Of a stretch of 64,000 nucleotides of DNA, positions 42,479-52,677 are shown one piece after another. The stretch spans positions 992,001 to 1,056,000 of the forward strand of contig JBGFSY010000001.1 in the NCBI GenBank assembly GCA_041277045.1, in the 5' to 3' direction. Under the pieces are notes generated by a model. That model saw only the letters and a list, made by a program, of their open reading frames with translations. It had not been told where the DNA came from and searched no databases. This DNA is from Reddybacter sp041277045 (lineage in GTDB: Bacteria > Pseudomonadota > Gammaproteobacteria > Pseudomonadales > Porticoccaceae). The stretch's first letter is position 1, and every line of letters starts with the position of its first letter. The position numbers and the translations under genes are program-made.

Positions 42479-44578
42479 GTGGCGCGTCAAACGAACATTA
42501 ATCGATATCGAAATATTGGCATCGTAGCTCACGTGGATGCGGGTAAAACCACCACCACTGAGCGAGTGTTGTTCTATACCGGCATGTCTCACAAGATTGG
42601 CGAAGTGCACGACGGCGCTGCCACTATGGACTGGATGGAGCAGGAGCAGGAGCGGGGCATCACTATAACGTCGGCCGCCACCACCTGCTTTTGGAGCGGC
42701 ATGGACGGCCAGTTTGACAAGCACCGTGTGAATATTATTGATACCCCGGGCCACGTTGATTTTACCATCGAGGTCGAGCGCTCCCTGCGTGTCCTGGATG
42801 CGGCCATTGTCGTGCTCTGCGGCTCTTCGGGCGTACAGCCGCAAACTGAGACCGTGTGGCGTCAGGCCAATAAGTACCACGTGCCGCGTTTGGTCTTCGT
42901 TAATAAGATGGATCGCGCTGGCGCAGATTTCATGTCGGTGGTCGAGCAGCTGAAAGAACGCCTTGGCGCCAATGCCGTGCCCATACAGATGGCTATTGGC
43001 GCGGAGGAAGAATTCAAAGGGGTCGTTGACCTGGTTAAGATGAAAGTCATCCTCTGGAGTGAAGATGATCAGGGCATGAGCTTTGAGTACGGTCCGATTC
43101 CCGAAGATATGGCCGACGAATGCGAGGCAATGCATGAGCTCCTGGTTGAGGCTGCGGCTGAAGCCAGTGATGAGCTGATGGATAAATACCTCGAGAGTGA
43201 GCAGCTCTCTGAAGATGAAATCAAGCAAGGCCTGCGCACGCGCACCCTGGCCAACGAAATTGTCCCGATACTGTGTGGCTCGGCCTTTAAGAACAAAGGT
43301 GTGCAGGCGGTACTCGATGCGGTCATTGAATTCCTGCCATCGCCCACTGAAGTGAAGCCCATCGAGGGCTTGCTCGACGACGATGAAACTAGCGCTGTGC
43401 GCAAGGCAGACGATGATGCGCCGTTTTCTGCGCTGGCCTTCAAAATTGCTACCGACCCGTTTGTTGGTACCTTGACCTTTATTCGAGTTTATTCCGGTGT
43501 TTTGTCGCAGGGCGATGCTGTCTATAACTCCACCAAAGGTAAAAAAGAACGTGTTGGCCGCATGGTGCAAATGCACGCCAACGACCGGGCAGAAATCAAA
43601 GAGGTTCGCGCCGGTGATATCGCCGCTGCAATCGGCTTAAAGGATGTCACGACAGGTGACACCCTTTGCGCCCTTGGTGATGTGATTACCCTTGAGCGCA
43701 TGGAGTTTCCGGATCCGGTTATTTCCGTTGCGGTGGAGCCGCGCTCGCAGCCCGATCAGGAAAAGATGGGTGTGGCCCTCGGCAAGTTGGCCCAGGAAGA
43801 CCCTTCCTTCCGTGTCAAAACCGATGAAGAGACCGGCCAGACGATTATTTCCGGCATGGGCGAATTGCACCTCGATATTCTTGTCGACCGTATGCGTCGC
43901 GAGTTTGGTGTCGAGGCCAATATTGGCAAGCCGCAGGTGGCCTATCGCGAGGCGATTCGCAATACCTGTGAGGTCGAGGGTAAGTTTGTGCGCCAGTCCG
44001 GTGGTCGTGGTCAGTACGGCCACGTCTGGGTTAAGTTTGAGCCCCGTGAAGACGAGGAGGAAGGCCTGGAATTTATCAACGAGATTGTTGGTGGCTCGGT
44101 ACCTAAAGACTATATACCGGCGGTCGAAAAGGGCATTGCCGAGCAAATGAAAAATGGTGTCGTTGCCGGTTATCCGCTGCTGGGTTTAAAAGCGACTTTA
44201 TACGATGGCTCCTTTCACGATGTTGACTCGAATGAGATGGCCTTTAAGGTTGCCGGCTCACTGGCGACTAAAAAGCTGGTCGAAGAAGGGGGTGCGGTAC
44301 TACTCGAGCCAACCATGCAGGTCGAAGTGGTGATGCCCGAGGAGAATATGGGTGACGTGGTGGGTGATCTTAATCGCCGTCGTGGCATTATTTTAGGCAT
44401 GGTTGATAATTCATCGGGCAAAGTCGTAACGGCGGAAGTGCCGCTGGCCGAAATGTTTGGCTATGCTACGGATGTACGTTCGGCGACACAGGGTCGCGCG
44501 ACATTCACTATGGAATTTCTAAAATACAGCGAAGCGCCAGCGAATGTGGCGAAAGAGATTATTGCGCGCAATGGTTAA
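42479..44578 (+). CDS. fusA: Elongation factor G, main copy
   Basis: EF-G moves tRNAs and mRNA through the ribosome and helps recycle it. The 699-residue product has the P-loop AHVDAGKT at 17-24, DTPGHVDFT, and NKMDRAG as the guanine motif. Domain IV and V motifs follow (QSGGRGQYGHVWVKFEP, GDLNRRRGIILGM). GTG at 42479 was chosen because ARQTNINRYRNIGI matches E. coli FusA residue by residue; GGAGAGA lies just upstream. A second, diverged EF-G gene is at 46095 on the other strand. The gap to tuf is 99 bases. Confidence 0.98.
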   Translation: MARQTNINRYRNIGIVAHVDAGKTTTTERVLFYTGMSHKIGEVHDGAATMDWMEQEQERGITITSAATTCFWSGMDGQFDKHRVNIIDTPGHVDFTIEVERSLRVLDAAIVVLCGSSGVQPQTETVWRQANKYHVPRLVFVNKMDRAGADFMSVVEQLKERLGANAVPIQMAIGAEEEFKGVVDLVKMKVILWSEDDQGMSFEYGPIPEDMADECEAMHELLVEAAAEASDELMDKYLESEQLSEDEIKQGLRTRTLANEIVPILCGSAFKNKGVQAVLDAVIEFLPSPTEVKPIEGLLDDDETSAVRKADDDAPFSALAFKIATDPFVGTLTFIRVYSGVLSQGDAVYNSTKGKKERVGRMVQMHANDRAEIKEVRAGDIAAAIGLKDVTTGDTLCALGDVITLERMEFPDPVISVAVEPRSQPDQEKMGVALGKLAQEDPSFRVKTDEETGQTIISGMGELHLDILVDRMRREFGVEANIGKPQVAYREAIRNTCEVEGKFVRQSGGRGQYGHVWVKFEPREDEEEGLEFINEIVGGSVPKDYIPAVEKGIAEQMKNGVVAGYPLLGLKATLYDGSFHDVDSNEMAFKVAGSLATKKLVEEGGAVLLEPTMQVEVVMPEENMGDVVGDLNRRRGIILGMVDNSSGKVVTAEVPLAEMFGYATDVRSATQGRATFTMEFLKYSEAPANVAKEIIARNG

Positions 44579-44677
44579 GTGACTAGCGTGTAAGCAGAGA
44601 GGGGCACCGGATCAATAGCGGTGTGTTGGAGTTGAGTTGGATCGGTAATCATTAATTAATTTTAAAGGAGAGCGGCA

Positions 44678-45901
<1,224 letters not shown>

Positions 45902-45923
45902 ATTTAGCTTAGCTCTGCTCTAT

Positions 45924-45953
45924 AAAAAAGGCCGCTATTGAGCGGCCTTTTTT
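45924..45953 (+). terminator. Terminator of the str operon
   Basis: A perfect 13-bp stem (AAAAAAGGCCGCT with AGCGGCCTTTTTT) around the loop ATTG. It lies 23 bases after the tuf stop and is symmetric, so it could also work from the opposite side. Confidence 0.93.
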
Positions 45954-46045
45954 ATAGGCTGCTTTTTTGCTGAGACTACGTGTTTGTGGGCGGGGTTATA
46001 TCTCAGTGAGGGTTTGCATCATAGGCGGTTAAATTCTGGGCAATA

Positions 46046-46077
46046 AAAAACCCTGCTAGTTAGCTAGCAGGGTTTTT
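46046..46077 (-). terminator. Terminator of fusA2
   Basis: A 14-bp perfect stem (AAAAACCCTGCTAG with CTAGCAGGGTTTTT) around the loop TTAG, 17 bases beyond the stop of the minus-strand EF-G gene. On that strand it ends in a run of T residues. Confidence 0.9.
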
Positions 46078-46094
46078 CGGTAAGAAAGAGAGGC

Positions 46095-48179
46095 TTATTT
46101 AGCCGCTTTTCTTTCCTTCGCTTCTATGATGACTTGCTCGGAGACATTCTTCGGGCACGGCAGGTAGTGAGAGAACTCCATGGAGAACTGTCCACGTCCC
46201 GAAGTCATGGTGCGCAGCGTGCCGATATAGCCGAACATTTCTGCCAGCGGTACGTCTGCTTTAACACGAACGCCAGTGACGCCTTTTTCCTGATCCTTGA
46301 TCATGCCGCGACGGCGGTTGAGATCGCCGATGACGTCGCCGATGTGATCGTCGGGTGTGAACACGTCAACTTTCATGATGGGCTCAATGAGCTGGGGGCC
46401 AGCTTTGGGCATGGACTGGCGGTAAGCGCCTTTGGCCGCGATTTCGAAGGCAACTGCCGATGAGTCGACGGCGTGGAAGCCACCATCGTAGAGCTCGATT
46501 TCAACATCAAGTACAGGGAACTCGGCCAGTGGCCCTTGCGCCATCATGCCTCTGAAGCCCTTCTCGATAGCAGGGAAGAATTCTTTCGGTACGTTGCCGC
46601 CGACAACAACTGAGTTGAAGACGTAGCCAGTACCGGGTTCGCCCGGTTTGATGCGGTAGTCGATTTTACCGAACTGACCGGAACCACCAGATTGCTTCTT
46701 ATGAGTGTAGCTATCTTCAATGGCCTGGGTGATGGTTTCGCGGTAGGCAACCTGGGGCTGTCCGACTTCGAGTTCAACATCATAAGTGCGCTTGAGGATA
46801 TCGACTTTAATGTCGAGGTGTAACTCGCCCATGCCTTTAAGGATGGTTTCACCGGAGTCCTGGTCGGTCTCGACGCGGAACGAAGGATCTTCTGCAATCA
46901 TTTTACCAATGGCAATGCCCATCTTCTCAGAGCCGCCTTTATCTTTCGGCTTAACGGCAATGGAGATCACGGGCTCAGGGAAAATCATCGGCTCAAGCGT
47001 CACGGGATCTTTGGGGTTGCAAAGAGTGTGACCGGTTTGTACATTTTTCATGCCGACAATAGCGATAATGTCGCCGGCCTGGGCGCGATCAATCTCGTTG
47101 CGATCATCGGCATGCATTTCAACCATACGGCCTACACGCTCTGTTTTGCCGGTGTAGGAATTGAGGATGGTGTCGCCCTTATTGAGTACGCCGGAATAGA
47201 TGCGTACAAAGGTCAATGCGCCAAAGCGATCTTCCATGATTTTGAAAGCCAGTGCTTTGAGCGATTCGTCTATGGCAACAGTGGCAACTTCGCCAGTTTC
47301 TTCACCGTCTTCGTCCGTTAGTGGCTGTGGCTTTACTTCGGTTGGGCTAGGAAGATAGTCAACAACGGCATCGAGAATGACCTGGACGCCTTTGTTCTTA
47401 AAGGCTGATCCGCAGTAGGTGGGGAAGAAGTCAAGGGCGATTGTGCCTTTGCGGATACAGGCTTTAATGTCCTCCATGGCAGGCTCTTCGCCTTCCATAT
47501 AAGCCATCATCACATCGTCGTCTTGTTCGACGGCCATCTCGATGAGTTTTTCACGATATTCTTCAACGAGGTCGACCATGTCTTCGGGAACGTCTGTGGT
47601 CTCGAAGTTCTCTGGCAGGCCGGTGTCGTCCCAAATAAAGGCTTTACGTGTCAAGAGGTCGACAACACCAACAAAATTTTCCTCGGTGCCAATGGGCAGG
47701 ACCATAACCAGCGGGTTAGCGCCGAGCACTTTCTCAACCTGGCCAACAACGCGCAAAAAGTCGGCGCCCATGCGGTCGAGCTTGTTGACGAAGATAATGC
47801 GGGCAACTTCGGATTCGTTCGCGTAGCGCCAGTTAGTCTCTGATTGGGGCTCAACGCCACCAGAACCACAGAAGACGCCAACACCGCCGTCGAGTACTTT
47901 TAGCGAGCGGTAAACTTCAACAGTGAAGTCAACGTGGCCAGGCGTATCGATGATGTTAAAACGATGGTCTTTCCAGAAGCAGGTGGTGGCGGCAGATTGT
48001 ATGGTGATTCCGCGCTCTTGTTCCTGTTCCATAAAGTCGGTAGTGGCGGCGCCGTCGTGAACTTCACCGGTTTTGTGAATTTTTCCCGTCAACTTCAAGA
48101 TGCGTTCCGTAGTGGTCGTCTTGCCGGCGTCGACGTGGGCGAAAATACCAATGTTTCTGTAGAGGCTTAAGTCAGTCAT
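46095..48179 (-). CDS. fusA2: Elongation factor G, second copy (EF-G1B/FusA2 type)
   Basis: The 694-residue product is a complete EF-G with P-loop AHVDAGKT at 14-21, DTPGHVDFTVE and NKLDRMG. All five domains are present (SGGSGQFGKIDYRIKPGE in domain IV, GDLNRRRGMIKDQEKG in domain V). It differs widely from the main FusA at 42479 and lacks its N-terminal extension. In Pseudomonas a second EF-G of this kind shares the work of translocation and ribosome recycling with the first (family knowledge). The gene is inserted on the opposite strand between the str and S10 operons, with its own promoter and terminator. The symbol is by analogy. Confidence 0.93.
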   Translation of the reverse strand: MTDLSLYRNIGIFAHVDAGKTTTTERILKLTGKIHKTGEVHDGAATTDFMEQEQERGITIQSAATTCFWKDHRFNIIDTPGHVDFTVEVYRSLKVLDGGVGVFCGSGGVEPQSETNWRYANESEVARIIFVNKLDRMGADFLRVVGQVEKVLGANPLVMVLPIGTEENFVGVVDLLTRKAFIWDDTGLPENFETTDVPEDMVDLVEEYREKLIEMAVEQDDDVMMAYMEGEEPAMEDIKACIRKGTIALDFFPTYCGSAFKNKGVQVILDAVVDYLPSPTEVKPQPLTDEDGEETGEVATVAIDESLKALAFKIMEDRFGALTFVRIYSGVLNKGDTILNSYTGKTERVGRMVEMHADDRNEIDRAQAGDIIAIVGMKNVQTGHTLCNPKDPVTLEPMIFPEPVISIAVKPKDKGGSEKMGIAIGKMIAEDPSFRVETDQDSGETILKGMGELHLDIKVDILKRTYDVELEVGQPQVAYRETITQAIEDSYTHKKQSGGSGQFGKIDYRIKPGEPGTGYVFNSVVVGGNVPKEFFPAIEKGFRGMMAQGPLAEFPVLDVEIELYDGGFHAVDSSAVAFEIAAKGAYRQSMPKAGPQLIEPIMKVDVFTPDDHIGDVIGDLNRRRGMIKDQEKGVTGVRVKADVPLAEMFGYIGTLRTMTSGRGQFSMEFSHYLPCPKNVSEQVIIEAKERKAAK

Positions 48180-48217
48180 TGTTTTGCTCGAGTTGATGGG
48201 ACGAAAAATAGCGCGGC

Positions 48218-48246
48218 ATTATAGCCAATATAGTTGAGAGGTTGAA
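48218..48246 (-). promoter_or_regulatory. Candidate fusA2 promoter
   Basis: On the minus strand, TTCAAC (48241-48246) and a perfect TATAAT (48218-48223) are separated by 17 bases, with a GC-rich discriminator (GCCGCGC). It lies about 40 bases before the fusA2 start codon. Confidence 0.65.
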
Positions 48247-48423
48247 CCATAAATAGGCGAGTAAAGGGCTTTTGAAAAAATAAAATTGAAATTAATTGGC
48301 TCAAGAGTAAATTTGAGTGCTTTTATTTGCTAGTATGCGGCCGCGCTGAGCAGTGCTAGGCAGGGTGTCTATTGGTGTGTAGGTGTTGGATTGGATTTAT
48401 TTGGCTTTCGATTGCATTTTGTC

Positions 48424-48450
48424 TTGACACCCTTGGGGTTGCCCTATAAC
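48424..48450 (+). promoter_or_regulatory. S10 operon promoter
   Basis: TTGACA at 48424-48429 and TATAAC at 48445-48450 with a 15-base spacer, followed by ATTCCGCCTCCG. The leader to rpsJ would be only about 70 bases, much shorter than the E. coli S10 leader that L4 uses for attenuation. The rest of the 345-base gap to fusA2 holds the fusA2 promoter and nothing else I can identify. Confidence 0.75.
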
Positions 48451-48524
48451 ATTCCGCCTCCGTTTTTCGAGCTGCTATCAACTTTATGATGGCGCTAAAC
48501 GACTAGATCTGGAGATCTGTTTCA

Positions 48525-48836
48525 ATGCAGGATCAATCGATTAGAATTTGTCTTAAGGCCTTTGATCACAAGTTGATCGACGCCTCGGCTGAGGAAATAG
48601 TGGCAACTGTGCGACGTACAGGTGCGCAGATCCGTGGTCCAATTCCTTTGCCAACTCGCAAAGAGAGATTTACTATTTTGACCTCGCCGCACGTCAACAA
48701 AGATGCGCGAGATCAATATGAGATTCGTACCCACAAGCGCTTGCTAGACATCGTTGAGCCAACAGAAAAAACTGTTGATGCATTGATGAAGCTAGATCTG
48801 GCTGCTGGGGTGGATGTGCAGATAAGTTTAGGTTAA
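48525..48836 (+). CDS. rpsJ: Ribosomal protein S10
   Basis: S10 is a 30S head protein and, as NusE, part of the antitermination complex with NusB on boxA. The 103-residue product has QSIRICLKAFDHKLIDAS at the start and the loop motif RGPIPLPTRKERFTIL. SPHVNKDARDQYEIRTHKR is also clear. It opens the S10 operon under the promoter at 48424. A dual role with the boxA sites in the rRNA operons of this window is expected. Confidence 0.98.
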   Translation: MQDQSIRICLKAFDHKLIDASAEEIVATVRRTGAQIRGPIPLPTRKERFTILTSPHVNKDARDQYEIRTHKRLLDIVEPTEKTVDALMKLDLAAGVDVQISLG

Positions 48837-48922
48837 TTATTCGCCGGGCCTAGCCCGGAAGTGTAACGCTCTTAAAAGGGCGGCCATAGCGGGTAATAGC
48901 CCCGTACGCGAAGAGGTAAGAA

Positions 48923-49558
48923 ATGAAAATTGGAATAGTAGGTCGTAAGTGCGGCATGAGCCGTGTCTTTACCGATGAGGGTATCTCTATACCCGTCACT
49001 GTGATTGAGGTTGAGCCCAATCGCGTCGTTCAGTTGAAGTCCGAAGAAGTCGATGGTTACACTTCTGTCCAGGTGACTACCGGTACTCGTCGTGTTTCCC
49101 GCGTCACTAAAGCTCAGGCAGGTCACTACGCAAAAGCAGGCTCAGAAGCTGGTCGTGGTTTGTGGGAGTTTCGTTTGGATGCCGGTCAAGAAGCGCCAGA
49201 AGTTGGTGGTGCGTTGACGGTTGACCAGTTTGAAGCCGGTCAGGACGTTGATGTCTCGGGTGTATCTAAAGGTAAAGGTTTTGCGGGTGTTATTAAGCGC
49301 TGGAATTTCCAGATGCAGGATGCCACTCACGGTAACTCGTTGGCTCACAGAGCGCCGGGTTCTATCGGTCAAAACCAGACGCCTGGTCGCGTTTTTAAAG
49401 GTAAGAAAATGGCTGGTCACATGGGCTCGCGCAATGTGACGACGCAGAATCTTGAAGTGGTTCGCGTCGATGCCGAGCGCAATTTATTGTTGGTTAAAGG
49501 TGCTGTGCCTGGCGCAACCGGCGGAACAGTCATCGTTCGACCAGCTGTAAAGGTCTGA
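48923..49558 (+). CDS. rplC: Ribosomal protein L3
   Basis: L3 is an early-assembly 50S protein that reaches toward the peptidyl transferase centre. The 211-residue product starts MKIGIVGRKCGMSRVFTDEG. The conserved extension WNFQMQDATHGNSLAHRAPG, with the glutamine methylated by PrmB in E. coli, is present, followed by GRVFKGKKMAGHMG. It comes 86 bases after rpsJ and ten bases before rplD. Confidence 0.98.
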   Translation: MKIGIVGRKCGMSRVFTDEGISIPVTVIEVEPNRVVQLKSEEVDGYTSVQVTTGTRRVSRVTKAQAGHYAKAGSEAGRGLWEFRLDAGQEAPEVGGALTVDQFEAGQDVDVSGVSKGKGFAGVIKRWNFQMQDATHGNSLAHRAPGSIGQNQTPGRVFKGKKMAGHMGSRNVTTQNLEVVRVDAERNLLLVKGAVPGATGGTVIVRPAVKV

Positions 49559-49568
49559 GGGGTTAGCT

Positions 49569-50183
49569 ATGGAGTTGAATATTGCGACACCGGCAGGCGT
49601 AAGCGGCACAATCCATGTGTCTGATGAAGCCTTCGGTAAAGAATTTAATGGTGATCTGGTTCATCAGGCGGTCGTTGCCTATATGGCAGGTGCTCGTCAG
49701 GGAACTCGGGCGCAAAAAACCCGTTCTGATGTAGCTGGCGGCGGCAAGAAGCCGTGGCGTCAAAAAGGTACTGGTCGTGCGCGGTCGGGTACTATTCGAA
49801 GCCCAATCTGGCGTTCAGGTGGTGTCACATTTGCCGCTCGTCCACAGGATCACTCGCAGAAATTGAATCGTAAGATGTATCGAGCCGCTATGCGCTCCAT
49901 ACTATCTGAGCTGGCACGTCAGGATCGCCTGGTCGTTGTCGAGTCTTTCGATATCGAAGAGCCTAAAACGAAGGCGCTAGTTAGCCGCCTCGGTGAATTT
50001 GGCCTCAGCGATGTGCTGATTGTGACCGAAGAAGTTAACGAAAACCTCTATCTTTCATCTCGCAACCTGCACAAGGTTGAAGTGCGCGATGCTCTCGGTG
50101 TTGACCCGGTGACATTGATTCGCTGCGAAAAGGTAATGGTGACTGTGCCCGCGATTCAAAAAATTGAGGAGATGCTGGGATGA
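49569..50183 (+). CDS. rplD: Ribosomal protein L4
   Basis: L4 lines the exit tunnel of the 50S subunit. In E. coli it also represses the S10 operon. The 204-residue product has the tunnel loop GTRAQKTRSDVAGGGKKPWRQKGTGRARSGTIRSPIWRSGG split here as TRAQKTRSDVAGGGKKP and GTGRARSGTIRSP. The start reads MELNIATPAGVSG. The stop overlaps the rplW start by four bases (ATGA), implying coupled translation. Confidence 0.98.
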   Translation: MELNIATPAGVSGTIHVSDEAFGKEFNGDLVHQAVVAYMAGARQGTRAQKTRSDVAGGGKKPWRQKGTGRARSGTIRSPIWRSGGVTFAARPQDHSQKLNRKMYRAAMRSILSELARQDRLVVVESFDIEEPKTKALVSRLGEFGLSDVLIVTEEVNENLYLSSRNLHKVEVRDALGVDPVTLIRCEKVMVTVPAIQKIEEMLG

Positions 50184-50476
50184 ACAAAGAGCGCATCTTC
50201 AAAGTATTGTTGGCACCACACGTAACAGAAAAAGCCAGCATGGTTGCCGACGCAGGTAATCAGGTGGTTTTCAAAGTAGCGACAACTGCGACTAAGCGCG
50301 ATGTCAAAGCTGCAGTAGAGGCTTTGTTCGAAGTGCAGGTTAAAGATGTTCGAGTAGTGAATGTCAAAGGCAAGACCAAGCGTAACAAAAATGGTCTTGG
50401 CAAATGTTCTGACTGGAAAAAAGCCTATGTTAATCTGGCTGACGGTCAGGATATCGATTTCATGGCGATTGGGTAA
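50180..50476 (+). CDS. rplW: Ribosomal protein L23
   Basis: L23 surrounds the tunnel exit and is the docking site for trigger factor and SRP. The 98-residue product has the conserved LLAPHVTEKASMVAD near the N-terminus and the loop VVNVKGKTKRNKNGLGK. Its ATG overlaps the rplD stop, and rplB starts 12 bases after its end. Confidence 0.97.
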   Translation: MNKERIFKVLLAPHVTEKASMVADAGNQVVFKVATTATKRDVKAAVEALFEVQVKDVRVVNVKGKTKRNKNGLGKCSDWKKAYVNLADGQDIDFMAIG

Positions 50477-50488
50477 GGAGCGTTTACT

Positions 50489-51313
50489 ATGCCAGTAGTT
50501 AAGAGAAAACCAACCTCCCCCGGGCGCCGACATGTTGTTAGTGTGGTTCACGCTGATTTACATAAAGGTGCGCCCTATGCGCCATTGCTCGAGAAGAAGA
50601 GCAAGAGCGGTGGTCGTAATAACGCAGGTCGTATTAGCGTTCGCCACATTGGTGGTGGTCACAAGCAGCACTATCGCAAGATCGACTTTAAGCGCAATAA
50701 AGATGGTATTCCGGCGACAGTAGAGCGTCTTGAGTACGATCCCAATCGTACTGCTAACATCGCTCTTCTTTGCTACAAAGATGGTGAGCGTCGCTACATC
50801 ATTGCACCCAAAGGCCTTAAGGCTGGCGACGTGCTTGAGTCTGGTGCGGCAGCAGGCATTAAGGTAGGCAATACTTTGCCATTGCGCAATATCCCAGTGG
50901 GTAGTGTTTTGCACTGTGCTGAGATGAAGCCAGGTAAGGGCGCGCAGCTTGCACGTAGTGCGGGTACTTCATTGCAGCTGGTTGCTCGCGAAGGTCGTCA
51001 TGCAACATTGCGCCTACGCAGTGGTGAAATGCGCAAGGTATTGTCCGACTGTCGTGCGACACTCGGCGAAGTTTCTAACAGCGAGCATAGTTTGCGCTCG
51101 TTGGGTAAGGCGGGTGCATCTCGCTGGCGCGGTGTTCGCCCAACCGTTCGTGGTGTGGTGATGAACCCGGTTGATCACCCCCATGGTGGTGGTGAAGGTC
51201 GTACCTCTGGTGGTCGTCATCCCGTGAGTCCCTGGGGCATGCCCACTAAGGGATATAAAACCCGTAAAAACAAGCGAACTGACAGTATGATTGTTCGTCG
51301 TCGCGGTAAATAA
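50489..51313 (+). CDS. rplB: Ribosomal protein L2
   Basis: L2 is needed for subunit joining and peptidyl transfer. The 274-residue product has KPTSPGRRHVVSV at the start, NNAGRISVRHIGGGHKQHYR, and the C-terminal active-site region MNPVDHPHGGGEGRTSGG with the conserved histidine. The gene is in standard order between rplW and rpsS. Confidence 0.98.
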   Translation: MPVVKRKPTSPGRRHVVSVVHADLHKGAPYAPLLEKKSKSGGRNNAGRISVRHIGGGHKQHYRKIDFKRNKDGIPATVERLEYDPNRTANIALLCYKDGERRYIIAPKGLKAGDVLESGAAAGIKVGNTLPLRNIPVGSVLHCAEMKPGKGAQLARSAGTSLQLVAREGRHATLRLRSGEMRKVLSDCRATLGEVSNSEHSLRSLGKAGASRWRGVRPTVRGVVMNPVDHPHGGGEGRTSGGRHPVSPWGMPTKGYKTRKNKRTDSMIVRRRGK

Positions 51314-51339
51314 CGCGCTATTAATACGAGGATATAATT

Positions 51340-51615
51340 GTGTCACGTTCGCTGAAAAAAGGTCCGTTCATTGACCTTCACCTGATCAAAAAGGTTGAAG
51401 TTGCTGCAGAGAAAAATGACCGTCGGCCTATAAAGACCTGGTCGCGTCGCTCAATGATTCTGCCACAAATGGTTGGTTTGACAATCGCTATTCACAACGG
51501 ACGCCTTCATGTTCCTGTGGTGGTTACCGAAGAAATGGTCGGTCATAAGTTGGGTGAGTTCGCGCCGACGCGAACCTATCGCGGACACGTTGCTGACAAA
51601 AAGGCGCGGCGCTAG
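51340..51615 (+). CDS. rpsS: Ribosomal protein S19
   Basis: S19 sits in the 30S head near the bridge to 50S. The 91-residue product reads SRSLKKGPFIDLHLIKKVE at the start and contains RRSMILPQMVGLTIAIHNG and GEFAPTRTYRGH. The start is GTG, chosen because SRSLKKGPF is the family N-terminus. The next gene, rplV, starts 25 bases beyond the stop. Confidence 0.98.
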   Translation: MSRSLKKGPFIDLHLIKKVEVAAEKNDRRPIKTWSRRSMILPQMVGLTIAIHNGRLHVPVVVTEEMVGHKLGEFAPTRTYRGHVADKKARR

Positions 51616-51640
51616 TCGCTGGCTTGAAGGGGTTATTATT

Positions 51641-51970
51641 GTGGAAGTAGCTGCAAAATTAAAAGGCGCTCAGTTATCAGCGCAAAAAGCTCGCCTGATC
51701 GCTGATCAGGTGCGTGGTAAGCCGGTAGAGCAGGCGCTCGACATACTGTCTTTCAGTAACCGCAAAGGTGCGGTAATTGTGAAGAAAGTACTCGAGTCGG
51801 CTATTGCAAATGCCGAGCACAATGAAGGTGCAGATGTTGATGAGTTGAAAGTTTCAACGATCTTCGTCGATGAGGGTGTGACTATGAAGCGTCTTATGCC
51901 CAGAGCAAAGGGTCGCGCTGATCGTATATTGAAGCGTTCGTGTCATATCACCGTAAAAGTTGCTGGATAA
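51641..51970 (+). CDS. rplV: Ribosomal protein L22
   Basis: L22 lines the exit tunnel with L4. The 109-residue product starts with GTG at 51641 (MEVAAKLKGAQLSAQKARL) after GAAGGGG. A longer open frame from 51509 overlaps rpsS and is not used. The tunnel hairpin TMKRLMPRAKGRADRILKR is conserved, without the insertions or deletions seen in macrolide resistance. Confidence 0.97.
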   Translation: MEVAAKLKGAQLSAQKARLIADQVRGKPVEQALDILSFSNRKGAVIVKKVLESAIANAEHNEGADVDELKVSTIFVDEGVTMKRLMPRAKGRADRILKRSCHITVKVAG

Positions 51971-51988
51971 TTAGGCTTAGGAGCTGAC

Positions 51989-52654
51989 ATGGGTCAGAAA
52001 GTACATCCAATAGGTATAAGGCTAGGTATTGTTAAAAAGCATACCTCTGTCTGGTACGCCGATAAGGCAGATTACGCAGTCAAGCTAAATGGCGATCTGC
52101 GCGTGCGTAGCATGATTCAGAAGCGGTTAGCCCACGCCTCTGTCAGTCGCATTGAGATCGAGCGTCCATCGGCATCTGCGAGAATCACTATCCACACTGC
52201 TCGTCCCGGTATTGTTATCGGTAAGAGAGGTGAAGATGTTGATAAGCTTCGCGCTGCTGTTTCTACGGAAATGGGTGTGCCGGTTCATATCAATATTGAA
52301 GAAATTCGGAAGCCTGATCTTGACGCAACATTAGTTGCTCAGAACGTGTGCCAGCAGTTAGAGCGACGCGTTATGTTCCGTCGCGCTATGAAGCGCGCGG
52401 TTCAAAACGCCATGCGCCAGGGTGCGAAAGGCGTGAAGATTCAAATTGGCGGTCGTTTAGGTGGTGCTGAGATTGCGCGCTCTGAATGGTACCGAGAAGG
52501 ACGAGTGCCCTTGCATACATTCCGTGCTGATATCGACTATGCACATGCAGAGGCAGCGACAACCTACGGCATCATTGGTGTCAAGGTTTGGATATTTAAA
52601 GGCGAAGTACTGGGTAGTGAAGAAGTAGAGCCTGCCCAGACTAAAAAGAAGTAA
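51989..52654 (+). CDS. rpsC: Ribosomal protein S3
   Basis: S3 lies at the mRNA entry site and has helicase activity with S4. The 221-residue product starts MGQKVHPIGIRLGIVKKHTS. The KH motif ARPGIVIGKRGEDVDKLR is intact, followed by RAMKRAVQNAMRQGAKGVKI. The gene follows rplV by 18 bases in the standard order. Confidence 0.98.
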   Translation: MGQKVHPIGIRLGIVKKHTSVWYADKADYAVKLNGDLRVRSMIQKRLAHASVSRIEIERPSASARITIHTARPGIVIGKRGEDVDKLRAAVSTEMGVPVHINIEEIRKPDLDATLVAQNVCQQLERRVMFRRAMKRAVQNAMRQGAKGVKIQIGGRLGGAEIARSEWYREGRVPLHTFRADIDYAHAEAATTYGIIGVKVWIFKGEVLGSEEVEPAQTKKK

Positions 52655-52677
52655 TTTGCGAATAAGGGTCGAGCGAG

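Noticed and set aside
42353..43576. 407-codon antisense open frame over rpsG/fusA
   Set aside because: It is a codon-bias shadow of fusA; no domain pattern and no start signal.
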